Below, piece by piece: positions 1-4,624 of a stretch of 5,497 nucleotides of DNA. Positions within the stretch are counted from its first letter, which is position 1, and each line of letters begins with the position of its first letter. The DNA is from an uncultured Oscillibacter sp. (lineage in GTDB: Bacteria; Bacillota; Clostridia; Oscillospirales; Oscillospiraceae), in the NCBI GenBank assembly GCA_946530565.1, contig CAMNAE010000131.1:1-5497 (forward strand), given 5' to 3'. The notes beneath the pieces are model-generated. The model was not told where the DNA came from, made no database searches, and was given only the letters and a program-made list of their open reading frames with translations. The translations under genes were made by a program, and so were the position numbers.

Positions 1-186
1 CGTCAGCTCGGCATCCCCACCGCGGCGCTGATCGACGCGATGGTCTTCGACGCGATCTTCGGCCTCTTCGCCACCGCCGCGAACCAGTCGCTTCTGCAGC
101 TGGACCTCATATTGCAGGCCGAGCGCCTGGGACTATTGAACCATGAACGCCTCAAAGCCCCGATGAGCGGGCGGAAACAGGCATAA
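1..186 (+). CDS. C-terminal end of an unrecognised protein (partial, 61 residues visible)
   Basis: The reading frame is open from base 1 and ends at TAA (184-186); the start lies outside the window. The visible part runs RQLGIPTAALIDAM... to ...KAPMSGRKQA. Residues about 7-47 look like one or two amphipathic or hydrophobic helices (AMVFDAIFGLFATAANQ, then SLLQLDLILQAERLGLLN), followed by a short basic tail. There is no obvious transmembrane anchor, metal motif or catalytic signature. Codon use is GC-rich like its neighbours, which supports real coding. I do not recognise the family. In Bacillota, genes just before holB often include tmk, yaaQ, yaaR or an Orn/Lys/Arg decarboxylase, but nothing here lets me assign one of them. 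A strong terminator about 115 bases downstream suggests this is the last gene of its transcription unit. Confidence 0.6.
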   Translation, partial: RQLGIPTAALIDAMVFDAIFGLFATAANQSLLQLDLILQAERLGLLNHERLKAPMSGRKQA

Positions 187-207
187 GCGCCCGCTGCCGA
201 ATGACCG

Positions 208-261
208 AAGTTTTGTATTTGATTGCAAAAACTTGCGAAAAGCAAAAGTTTTTACAGCTGT
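208..261 (+). other. AT-rich inverted repeats with alternative pairings in the gap before holB
   Basis: The non-coding gap 187-401 begins here. AAAAAC (227-232) pairs with GTTTTT (248-253), and TTGC (233-236) pairs with GCAA (242-245), giving a 10-bp hairpin with a GAAAA loop and a 2-nt bulge. AAGTTTTG (208-215) could instead pair with CAAAAACTT (226-234) with one bulged A. The two structures exclude each other. An 8-bp palindrome, ACAGCTGT, follows at 254-261. The stems are A/U-rich, so chance is a serious alternative. They may simply be an imperfect 3' end for the upstream gene. Bases 262-302 hold nothing I can identify. Confidence 0.3.
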
Positions 262-302
262 CTTGCCTTTTTGCGATCCGTCGTCCGGGAACCTGTATCA
301 TC

Positions 303-349
303 GGCTCTGCATGTATTGCGCGTGCAGAGCCATTTTTCTCTTTTCTTTT
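303..349 (+). terminator. Rho-independent terminator upstream of holB
   Basis: GGCTCTGCA (303-311) pairs perfectly with TGCAGAGCC (323-331). The stem can extend by a T-G wobble and one G-C pair to leave a 7-nt loop at 314-320. It is followed by ATTTTTCTCTTTTCTTTT, a long pyrimidine/U tract. This is a textbook intrinsic terminator on the + strand. It separates the upstream transcription unit from the holB promoter about 15 bases further on. Confidence 0.9.
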
Positions 350-360
350 GCTTTGGAAGC

Positions 361-369
361 TGTTATAAT
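361..369 (+). promoter_or_regulatory. holB promoter (extended -10)
   Basis: TGT followed directly by consensus TATAAT (364-369) gives an extended -10 element of the TGnTATAAT type. No good -35 box lies 17 bases upstream, where the sequence is the terminator's T-rich tail, so the TG extension probably compensates. The predicted start site is near 376, leaving a leader of about 25 nt before the holB start. The ribosome binding site GGGGGTGAAGG (387-397) lies in that leader. Confidence 0.7.
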
Positions 370-401
370 AATATGATATAAAGAATGGGGGTGAAGGCGC
401 T

Positions 402-1289
402 GTGGATGCGTTTGATAAATTTGACAGCGCCCTTGCCCGGGTCAAAGAGGCCGCGACGCGCGGGACGCTCTCCCACGCGATCGCGATCACCGGCGCGGGC
501 GACCGCCTGTCCGCGGCCCGCTACTGCGCCGCCGCGATGGAGTGCACAGATCCCCGCGAAAAGCCCTGTCTCAAATGCCTGCAGTGCAGCAAGGCGCTTC
601 GGGGCATCCATCCGGATGTCGTCGTGGTCGAGGATCCGGAGCATGTGAACATCTCGGTCGCCGTCGTCCGCACCGCCCGCGCCGAGCTCTCGGTCACCCC
701 GAACGAGGGCGCGCGCAAGGTGCTGATCTTCCCGGACTGCTCCGTCCTCCCGCCCGCGGGCCAGAACGCCCTTTTGAAGGTCGTCGAGGAGGGGCCGCCC
801 TACGCGTCGTTTCTCTTTTGTGCCGAGACGTCCGCGCAGCTCCTCGAGACGATCCGCTCCCGCTGCGTCGAGCTGCGGCTCCAGGACGGCGAGACCCACG
901 AAGAGGATAACGGCTTATCCCCATTCGTGGAGGACGGCACGCACGATCTCCTGACGGCGCTCACGGGCGCGCATCGCGGCGCGGTGACCGCCTGCCTCAT
1001 CCAAATGGAGCGCACGAAGGATCACCCGACGCGCATCGAGCTCTCTCAGATCCTCACGCGGCTGCGCGCCGCCTGCGCCCACGCGCTGCTAGCGCATTAC
1101 GGCCGCAGCGCCCCCGCGGATCTGCAGAGCCTGAGCGCGATGGCGCAAAAGGGGCTCACGCGCGCTCAGCTCACGCGCGTCATCGCGATCTCAGAACACT
1201 ATATCAAAGACTGCAGCTATAACGTCGCGCCCAAACAGGTCCTCGGCGCGCTTGCAGTGGAATTGGAGGGTCTCCCTTGGCAGAGGTAA
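402..1289 (+). CDS. holB: DNA polymerase III clamp-loader subunit delta'
   Basis: This is the delta' subunit of the clamp-loader complex, which opens and loads the beta sliding clamp at the replication fork. The product has 295 residues, slightly shorter than the roughly 330 typical of Bacillus. The N-terminal AAA+-type domain starts with TLSHAIAITGAG (22-33). The P-loop position reads GAGDRLSAAR and lacks GKT, as expected for delta', which does not hydrolyse ATP. A zinc module is formed by C48, C56, C59 and C62, and HPD follows at 70-72. NALLKVVEEGP (122-132) and the clamp-loader SRC motif (153-155) are intact. The C-terminal helical part ends NVAPKQVLGALAVEL. The GTG start at 402 is chosen because GGGGGTGA (387-394) lies at the right distance and the protein then begins MDAFDKF, a normal family start. 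The stop overlaps ricT by 13 nt, so the two are translationally coupled. Confidence 0.95.
   Translation: MDAFDKFDSALARVKEAATRGTLSHAIAITGAGDRLSAARYCAAAMECTDPREKPCLKCLQCSKALRGIHPDVVVVEDPEHVNISVAVVRTARAELSVTPNEGARKVLIFPDCSVLPPAGQNALLKVVEEGPPYASFLFCAETSAQLLETIRSRCVELRLQDGETHEEDNGLSPFVEDGTHDLLTALTGAHRGAVTACLIQMERTKDHPTRIELSQILTRLRAACAHALLAHYGRSAPADLQSLSAMAQKGLTRAQLTRVIAISEHYIKDCSYNVAPKQVLGALAVELEGLPWQR
1265..1270 (+). promoter_or_regulatory. Ribosome binding site that fixes the TTG start of ricT
   Basis: GGAGGG lies inside the 3' end of holB, 6 bases before TTG (1277-1279). No ATG or GTG in the ricT frame lies nearby, and the next in-frame ATG would remove 26 residues of the conserved N terminus. 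TTG is therefore the likely start. Confidence 0.8.
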
Positions 1290-2491
1290 TCAGCGTCCGC
1301 TTCCGGAGCGGCTGTAAAAATTATGATTTCGATCCCCGCGGCATCCCGGTGAAAATGGGGGATCATGTGGTGGTGGAAACGGCGCAGGGTCCGGAGTTCG
1401 CGATCTGCACCGCCGGCAACCACGAAAAGCCGGATTCCCAGCTCGCGGCCCCGCTCAACATCCTGCTGCGCATGGCGACCGAAAACGACCACCGCGTCGT
1501 GGAGTACAACCGCCGCCGTGAGAGCGAGGCCTTCGACATCTGCGAGCAGAAGATCGCCCAGCACGGGCTTGAGATGAAGCTCGTGCGCGTGAGCGCGAAC
1601 TTTGACGGCAGCAAGATCATCTTTTTCTTCACGGCCGACGGGCGCGTGGATTTCCGCGAGCTCGTGCGCGACCTCGCCGGCGTCTTCCGCACGCGCATCG
1701 AGCTCCGGCAGATCGGCGTGCGCGACGAGGCGAAGCTGATTGGCGGCCTCGGCATCTGCGGCAGGCCCTTCTGCTGCTCCGAGTTTTTATCGGGCTTCAT
1801 GCCGGTCTCGATCAAGATGGCGAAGACCCAGAACCTGAGCCTGAACCCGACCAAGATCTCCGGCACCTGCGGGCGTCTCATGTGCTGCCTCAAGTACGAG
1901 CAGGCCGCCTACGAGGACGCGCAGCGCCGGCTCCCGAAGCTCGAGTCCTTCGTCCAGACCCCCGACGGCCCCGGCAATGTCAAGGGCGTCGACCTGCTGC
2001 GCGAGCAGATCAAAGTGAGCCTCGACAGCGCGCCCGAGCCGCTCAAGACCTACCGGCTCAGCGAGATCAGCATTTTGAGAAACGGCAAGGGCAGCCGCGA
2101 GGGCATTGAGATTCCGCCGCTCACCGAGCGCTATATCGACGAGACAACTGAGGATGTCCCGCCGGAGCCGGTGCTCGTCTCCCACCCCTTCGCCGACGCG
2201 CTGTTGGAGGACGCACCCTCCCGCGAGAAGATGGGTGTGGAGGGCAGCAGCGAAGGAAAGCCCCGCCGCCGCCATAACCGATCCCGCCGCCCGAGCGAGA
2301 GCGCGATCCAAAACCAGAAGCTGCCTGCGAAGAAGGCCGAAAAGCCCGCCCGCCAGGACAAGCCGGAAAAGCGCGAAAAGAGCGAAAAAAACGAGGGCAA
2401 GCCCTATCAAGGCGAGGGCAAAAACCGCCGTCGCCACAACCGTCCCCGCCGCGGCGAGGGCCAGTCCTTCGACACGTCCGGCGCCAATTGA
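1277..2491 (+). CDS. ricT: RicT/YaaT, PSP1-domain protein of the Ric complex
   Basis: The product has 404 residues and starts MAEVISVRFRSGCKNYDF. In Bacillus subtilis RicT (YaaT) acts with RicA and RicF; the complex carries [4Fe-4S] clusters and influences RNase Y-dependent RNA maturation, sporulation, competence and biofilm formation. The PSP1-type domain covers roughly residues 5-210. It contains the family blocks IIFFFTADGRVDFRELVRDL (114-133) and IGGLGICGRPFCCSEFL (155-171), followed by KISGTCGRLMCCLKYE (193-208). The cysteines C161, C166, C167, C198, C203 and C204 are all present, as expected for a cluster-binding RicT. Residues about 280-404 form a charged, probably disordered tail rich in K, R, E and P, longer than in many homologues, with an arginine-rich motif occurring twice (328-341 and 382-395). 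Position after holB matches the usual Bacillota order. The gene is cotranscribed with holB and ends at the shared terminator. Confidence 0.93.
   Translation: MAEVISVRFRSGCKNYDFDPRGIPVKMGDHVVVETAQGPEFAICTAGNHEKPDSQLAAPLNILLRMATENDHRVVEYNRRRESEAFDICEQKIAQHGLEMKLVRVSANFDGSKIIFFFTADGRVDFRELVRDLAGVFRTRIELRQIGVRDEAKLIGGLGICGRPFCCSEFLSGFMPVSIKMAKTQNLSLNPTKISGTCGRLMCCLKYEQAAYEDAQRRLPKLESFVQTPDGPGNVKGVDLLREQIKVSLDSAPEPLKTYRLSEISILRNGKGSREGIEIPPLTERYIDETTEDVPPEPVLVSHPFADALLEDAPSREKMGVEGSSEGKPRRRHNRSRRPSESAIQNQKLPAKKAEKPARQDKPEKREKSEKNEGKPYQGEGKNRRRHNRPRRGEGQSFDTSGAN
2258..2461 (+). repeat. Two copies of an arginine-rich motif encoded in the ricT tail
   Basis: Codons at 2258-2299 encode KPRRRHNRSRRPSE, and codons at 2420-2461 encode KNRRRHNRPRRGEG. 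The shared core is RRRHNR-[SP]-RR. The copies are separated by a lysine/glutamate-rich linker. The DNA uses partly different codons in the two copies (for example CATAAC against CACAAC), so the amino-acid motif appears to be conserved rather than a recent DNA duplication. Nucleic-acid binding is a plausible role but is inferred only from composition. Confidence 0.7.
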
Positions 2492-2502
2492 TCTGAAATA
2501 AC

Positions 2503-2540
2503 GCCGCCGCTCCGGTACTATTCCGAAGCGGCGGCACTTT
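2503..2540. terminator. Hairpin terminator between convergent ricT and ribU
   Basis: GCCGCCGCTCCGG (2503-2515) pairs with CCGAAGCGGCGGC (2523-2535): 12 of 13 pairs, one C-A mismatch and a 7-nt loop. On the + strand it is followed by ACTTTATCG, a poor U tract. On the - strand it is followed by GTTATTTCAG, also poor. It lies 12 bases after the ricT stop and 27 bases beyond the ribU stop, so it probably ends both transcripts. Efficiency without a proper U tract is uncertain. Confidence 0.7.
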
Positions 2541-2560
2541 ATCGTCTGTGATCGTCTGTT
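2541..2560. repeat. Two tandem copies of a 10-base unit
   Basis: ATCGTCTGTG is followed immediately by ATCGTCTGTT, so 9 of 10 bases match. The pair fills the space between the terminator stem and the ribU stop codon. No function is evident; a small slippage duplication is the simplest explanation. Confidence 0.6.
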
Positions 2561-2561
2561 C

Positions 2562-3164
2562 TTATTTATGCAGCAGGGGCGAGAGGGGCTTGTAGATCAG
2601 GAAGCAGAGGAGCACGTCGATCATGCCCTTGACGAAGGTGAAGGGCACATTGAAGATGACGAGGCAGGAGAGCAGCGAGTCCACATTCGGGTTGATCGCC
2701 TGATACATGCCGATGATGCCCTCCATCGGGATGCCGTAGGCCACCACATAGGCCGGATACACGACGAAGTAGTTCAGCGGCACCGAGAGGATCGCCATGA
2801 GCGCCGCGCCGACCACCGCGCCGAGCAGCGCCGTGCGGCGGCTCTTGCTGCGCTGATAGATGAAGCCGGCCGTGAACGAGAAGACGGAGCCCATGATGAA
2901 ATTGAACACCTCGCCCACGTAGGCCGACGACGTGCCCTTGATCACGCACTGGAGAATGTTCTTGATCAGTGTGATCACGACGCCGTAGACCGGGCCGAGC
3001 GCGAACGCGCCGAGGAGCTCCGGAAGATCGGAGATGTCGAGCTTGATGAAGGCCGGGATCAGCGCCGGGATCGGGAACTCGATGAACATCAGAATGAAGG
3101 CGACGGCCGAGAGCATGGCCGTGATCGTGAGCTTGTGGGTCTGGTTGCCGCGGGTAGCTGCCAT
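2562..3164 (-). CDS. ribU: Riboflavin ECF transporter substrate-binding protein (S component)
   Basis: This is a 200-residue integral membrane S component that binds riboflavin and works with the shared energizing module EcfA-EcfA'-EcfT, which is not encoded in this window. About six hydrophobic segments are visible. The first carries AMLSA (16-20), the AxxxA motif S components use to contact EcfT. RibU signatures follow: IEFPIP (28-33), KLDISDLPELLGAFALGP (41-58), IKN (67-69), VGEVFNF (83-89), YPAYVVAYGIP (136-146) and NVPFTFVKG (172-180). The length is typical. The ATG at 3164 is preceded by a perfect AGGAGGT (3172-3178 on the complement) with a 7-nt spacer. It lies 63 nt downstream of the regulator gene on the same strand but has its own promoter. 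Riboflavin is the most likely substrate from the motifs; a related flavin or other vitamin cannot be excluded by sequence alone. Confidence 0.9.
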   Translation of the reverse strand: MAATRGNQTHKLTITAMLSAVAFILMFIEFPIPALIPAFIKLDISDLPELLGAFALGPVYGVVITLIKNILQCVIKGTSSAYVGEVFNFIMGSVFSFTAGFIYQRSKSRRTALLGAVVGAALMAILSVPLNYFVVYPAYVVAYGIPMEGIIGMYQAINPNVDSLLSCLVIFNVPFTFVKGMIDVLLCFLIYKPLSPLLHK

Positions 3165-3202
3165 TGGAAAGACCTCCTGAAAAGTAATACCGTTGCCGCG
3201 TT

Positions 3203-3231
3203 AGTATATCCGACGCGCTCTGAAAAGTCAA
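3203..3231 (-). promoter_or_regulatory. Sigma-A type promoter of ribU
   Basis: Read on the - strand, TTGACT (-35, 3226-3231) and TATACT (-10, 3203-3208) are separated by exactly 17 bases. Both hexamers match consensus at five of six positions. The -35 box overlaps the last bases of the upstream regulator gene. The predicted start site is near 3196, giving a leader of only about 31 nt. That is too short for an FMN riboswitch. Confidence 0.8.
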
Positions 3232-3587
3232 TCCTTCCGCAGATATTCCCTGAAATAGTGGGAAAAGCGTTCATCCGCGAAGGCGCAGACCTCTTTTTCC
3301 AATGCGCGGTAAGCGGCAAGAAGCTTGCGTGCCTCCGGCGTGAGCCGGGCTCCGCCGCCGCCCTTTCCGCCGGTGGTGGAGTCGAGCAGCCTGAGGCCGA
3401 AGATCCCCTCGGCCGTGCGCACGATCCGCCAGGCCTTTGAATAGGCCATCTGCATCTCCCCGGCCGCGGCACGGAGCGAGGCGCAGCGGTCCACTGCCTC
3501 AAGAAGCGTCGCAACGCCGGGCCCGAAGCCGCGGACACCCTCTCCGGTCATCAGCCGCAGCGTACACTTCAGGCGTACTTCATCCAC
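3228..3587 (-). CDS. ModE-like single-domain winged helix-turn-helix regulator
   Basis: The 119-residue product is a DNA-binding domain only. It resembles the N-terminal half of ModE and the LysR-type winged helix. KCTLRLMTGEGVRGFGPGVATLLEAV covers about residues 7-32. The helix-turn-helix SLRAAAGEMQMAYSKAWRIV (37-56) includes the family hallmark YSKAWR. A glycine-rich wing, TTGGKGGGGARLT (71-83), and a C-terminal helix complete it. There is no MOP/TOBE molybdate-binding domain, so the effector, if any, is unknown, and no molybdate transporter is adjacent. The GTG start at 3587 is preferred because GGAGGGGGAG (3593-3602 on the complement) lies just upstream. The open frame extends to 3740, but the extra 51 residues are low-quality and basic and overlap the promoter. 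Its target could be itself, ribU or distant genes; the sequence does not decide. Confidence 0.85.
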   Translation of the reverse strand: MDEVRLKCTLRLMTGEGVRGFGPGVATLLEAVDRCASLRAAAGEMQMAYSKAWRIVRTAEGIFGLRLLDSTTGGKGGGGARLTPEARKLLAAYRALEKEVCAFADERFSHYFREYLRKD

Positions 3588-3592
3588 GTTTT

Positions 3593-3602
3593 CTCCCCCT
3601 CC
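3593..3602 (-). promoter_or_regulatory. Ribosome binding site that decides the regulator start
   Basis: On the - strand GGAGGGGGAG sits 5 bases before GTG (3585-3587). It supports the 119-residue product over the longer open frame that begins at 3740. Confidence 0.7.
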
Positions 3603-3642
3603 ATTCCGTTTGATCGGTCTCTTGTGCCTTTTGTTCTGCTCC

Positions 3643-3671
3643 AGTTTAGCACGATGTGCCCGCGCGGGCAA
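3643..3671 (-). promoter_or_regulatory. Probable promoter of the ModE-like regulator
   Basis: Read on the - strand, TTGCCC (-35, 3666-3671) and TAAACT (-10, 3643-3648) are 17 bases apart. TGC directly precedes the -10 hexamer, making an extended -10. The predicted start site is near 3636, about 49 nt before the GTG. The -35 and -10 boxes match consensus only moderately. A perfect palindrome overlaps the -35 box and the spacer. Confidence 0.55.
3657..3670. promoter_or_regulatory. 14-bp perfect palindrome, candidate operator
   Basis: TGCCCGCGCGGGCA equals its own reverse complement. It covers most of the -35 box and half of the spacer of the putative regulator promoter, where a bound dimer would block RNA polymerase. 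Autoregulation by the ModE-like protein is a natural hypothesis, but the sequence does not resemble the known Escherichia coli ModE box, and GC-rich palindromes occur by chance in such genomes. Confidence 0.4.
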
Positions 3672-3710
3672 TGTTTTTCTTTGAGCGCATCGCTTTTTTG
3701 CGTCAGAACG

Positions 3711-3772
3711 AAAAAATAAAGCAAAAAAAACGCTCCGCACATCTTGCCCGGACGCCCTGCAGTGTGTATAAT
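3711..3772 (+). promoter_or_regulatory. Strong promoter of the murI operon with upstream A tracts
   Basis: TTGCCC (-35, 3744-3749) and consensus TATAAT (-10, 3767-3772) are separated by 17 bases. Two A-rich runs at 3711-3716 and 3723-3730 lie just upstream and could act as an UP element or a bent segment. The predicted start site is near 3779, giving a leader of about 30 nt. The leader contains the murI ribosome binding site AAAGGGGTGAG (3793-3803). Confidence 0.8.
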
Positions 3773-3808
3773 AATATGCCTAAAAAAATGAGAAAGGGGT
3801 GAGCGGCC

Positions 3809-4624
3809 ATGGATCCGCGTCCCATCGGTGTCTTTGACTCCGGCCTTGGCGGGCTCACCGCCGTGCGTGCTCTCAGGCGCATCCTGCCCGAGGAGAACCT
3901 GATCTACTTCGGCGACACCGCGCGTGTCCCCTACGGCAGCCGCTCCCGCGAAACGCTTTTGCGCTATTCCCGGCAGGATGTGCGCTTTTTAAGAAGCTTC
4001 GACATCAAGGCGATCGTCATCGCCTGCGGCACCGTCTCCACGACGTCTCTTGCGAGCCTCTGCGCCGAAAACGACCTGCCGATCATCGGCGTCGTCGCCC
4101 CCACCTGCCAGAGGGCGCTCGCTGTGAGCCGCGAGGGGCGCATCGGCCTCATCGCGACGCCCGCCTCCGTGCGATCCGGCGCCTACGAGGCCTGTTTGAA
4201 GGCCCAGGAGCCATCCTGCGCCGTCTTCTCGGCCGCATGCCCGCTCTTTGTGCCGCTGGTCGAAAACGGCCGCTATCGCCGCGGCGACATCGTGATCGAG
4301 ACCGTGGCCCGGGAATATCTGCAGCCGCTGATCGACCAGGGCATCGACACGCTGATCCTCGGCTGCACGCATTATCCCCTGCTGACCGACGTATTATCCG
4401 ACATCTGCGGCCCCGACGTAACGCTCGTCTCCGCCGGTGAGGAATCCGCATTCGCCCTGAAACGTACCCTGCGGGCCATGGACGCCCGCGCCGATCCCTC
4501 GCAGTCCGGCAGCGCTGAATTCTTTGTCAGCGACCGGACCGAGGGTTTTGAGGCACTCGCCTCTGTCTTTCTTGAGGAGGATCTGCATCATGTCGTCCGC
4601 CAAATCGACATCGACCGCTACTGA
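3809..4624 (+). CDS. murI: Glutamate racemase
   Basis: This cytoplasmic, cofactor-independent enzyme interconverts L- and D-glutamate and supplies D-glutamate for peptidoglycan. The product has 271 residues, normal for the family. Motifs in order: PIGVFDSGLGGLT (5-17) with D10 and S11; YFGDTARVPYG (33-43); the first catalytic cysteine in IACGTVSTT (71-79), C73; ATPASV (116-121); CPLFVPLVENG (144-154) with E152; and the second catalytic cysteine in LGCTHYPLL (184-192), C186, followed by T187 and H188. The usual motif at the first cysteine is CNTxS; here it is CGTVS, so the substrate-contacting asparagine is glycine (residue 74). Everything else looks functional. The ATG at 3809 follows a strong ribosome binding site. 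It is first in an operon with the DUF1934 gene, whose start lies 35 nt inside it, and argS. Confidence 0.95.
   Translation: MDPRPIGVFDSGLGGLTAVRALRRILPEENLIYFGDTARVPYGSRSRETLLRYSRQDVRFLRSFDIKAIVIACGTVSTTSLASLCAENDLPIIGVVAPTCQRALAVSREGRIGLIATPASVRSGAYEACLKAQEPSCAVFSAACPLFVPLVENGRYRRGDIVIETVAREYLQPLIDQGIDTLILGCTHYPLLTDVLSDICGPDVTLVSAGEESAFALKRTLRAMDARADPSQSGSAEFFVSDRTEGFEALASVFLEEDLHHVVRQIDIDRY
4574..4580 (+). promoter_or_regulatory. Ribosome binding site inside murI for the DUF1934 gene
   Basis: GAGGAGG lies 9 bases before ATG (4590-4592). It decides the start: the frame is open from an ATG at 4524, but the additional 22 residues are only murI read in another frame and that ATG lacks a comparable site. 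Confidence 0.85.

Noticed and set aside
271..301. Possible promoter TTGCGA ... TATCAT in the gap before holB
   Set aside because: The spacer is 19 bases and the predicted start would fall inside the terminator hairpin at 303-331, so no useful transcript would result.
187..401. tRNA, SRP RNA or known riboswitch in the gap before holB
   Set aside because: I looked for tRNA arms, the SRP GGAG/GNRA signature and T-box or FMN elements and saw none. The gap is explained by hairpins, a terminator and a promoter.
432..524. Degenerate P-loop in HolB as a sign of inactivation
   Set aside because: The delta' subunit commonly lacks a functional Walker A motif; the zinc cysteines and SRC motif are intact, so this is normal for the family.
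363..899. - strand open frame of 178 codons opposite holB
   Set aside because: It is antisense to a clearly conserved clamp-loader gene, and its Arg/Gly/Asp-rich composition is typical of GC-rich shadow frames. It also runs through the holB promoter.
1787..2437. - strand open frame of 216 codons opposite ricT
   Set aside because: Leu/Ala/Val-rich reading of the complement of a charged tail. No recognisable domain and no start signal.
2568..3440. Long + strand open frame of 290 codons opposite ribU and the regulator
   Set aside because: Its translation is extremely rich in H, D, E and R, the expected mirror image of a hydrophobic membrane protein read antisense. It has no ribosome binding site and crosses two well-supported genes and a promoter.
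3684..3699. AGCG-CAT-CGCT hairpin followed by TTTTT, a possible + strand terminator
   Set aside because: The stem has only 4 bp and no + strand gene lies upstream in the divergent region, so there is nothing to terminate.
3588..3740. N-terminal extension of the ModE-like regulator to an ATG at 3740
   Set aside because: The extra 51 residues are basic and low-quality, overlap the regulator's own promoter, and lack the ribosome binding site seen before GTG at 3587.
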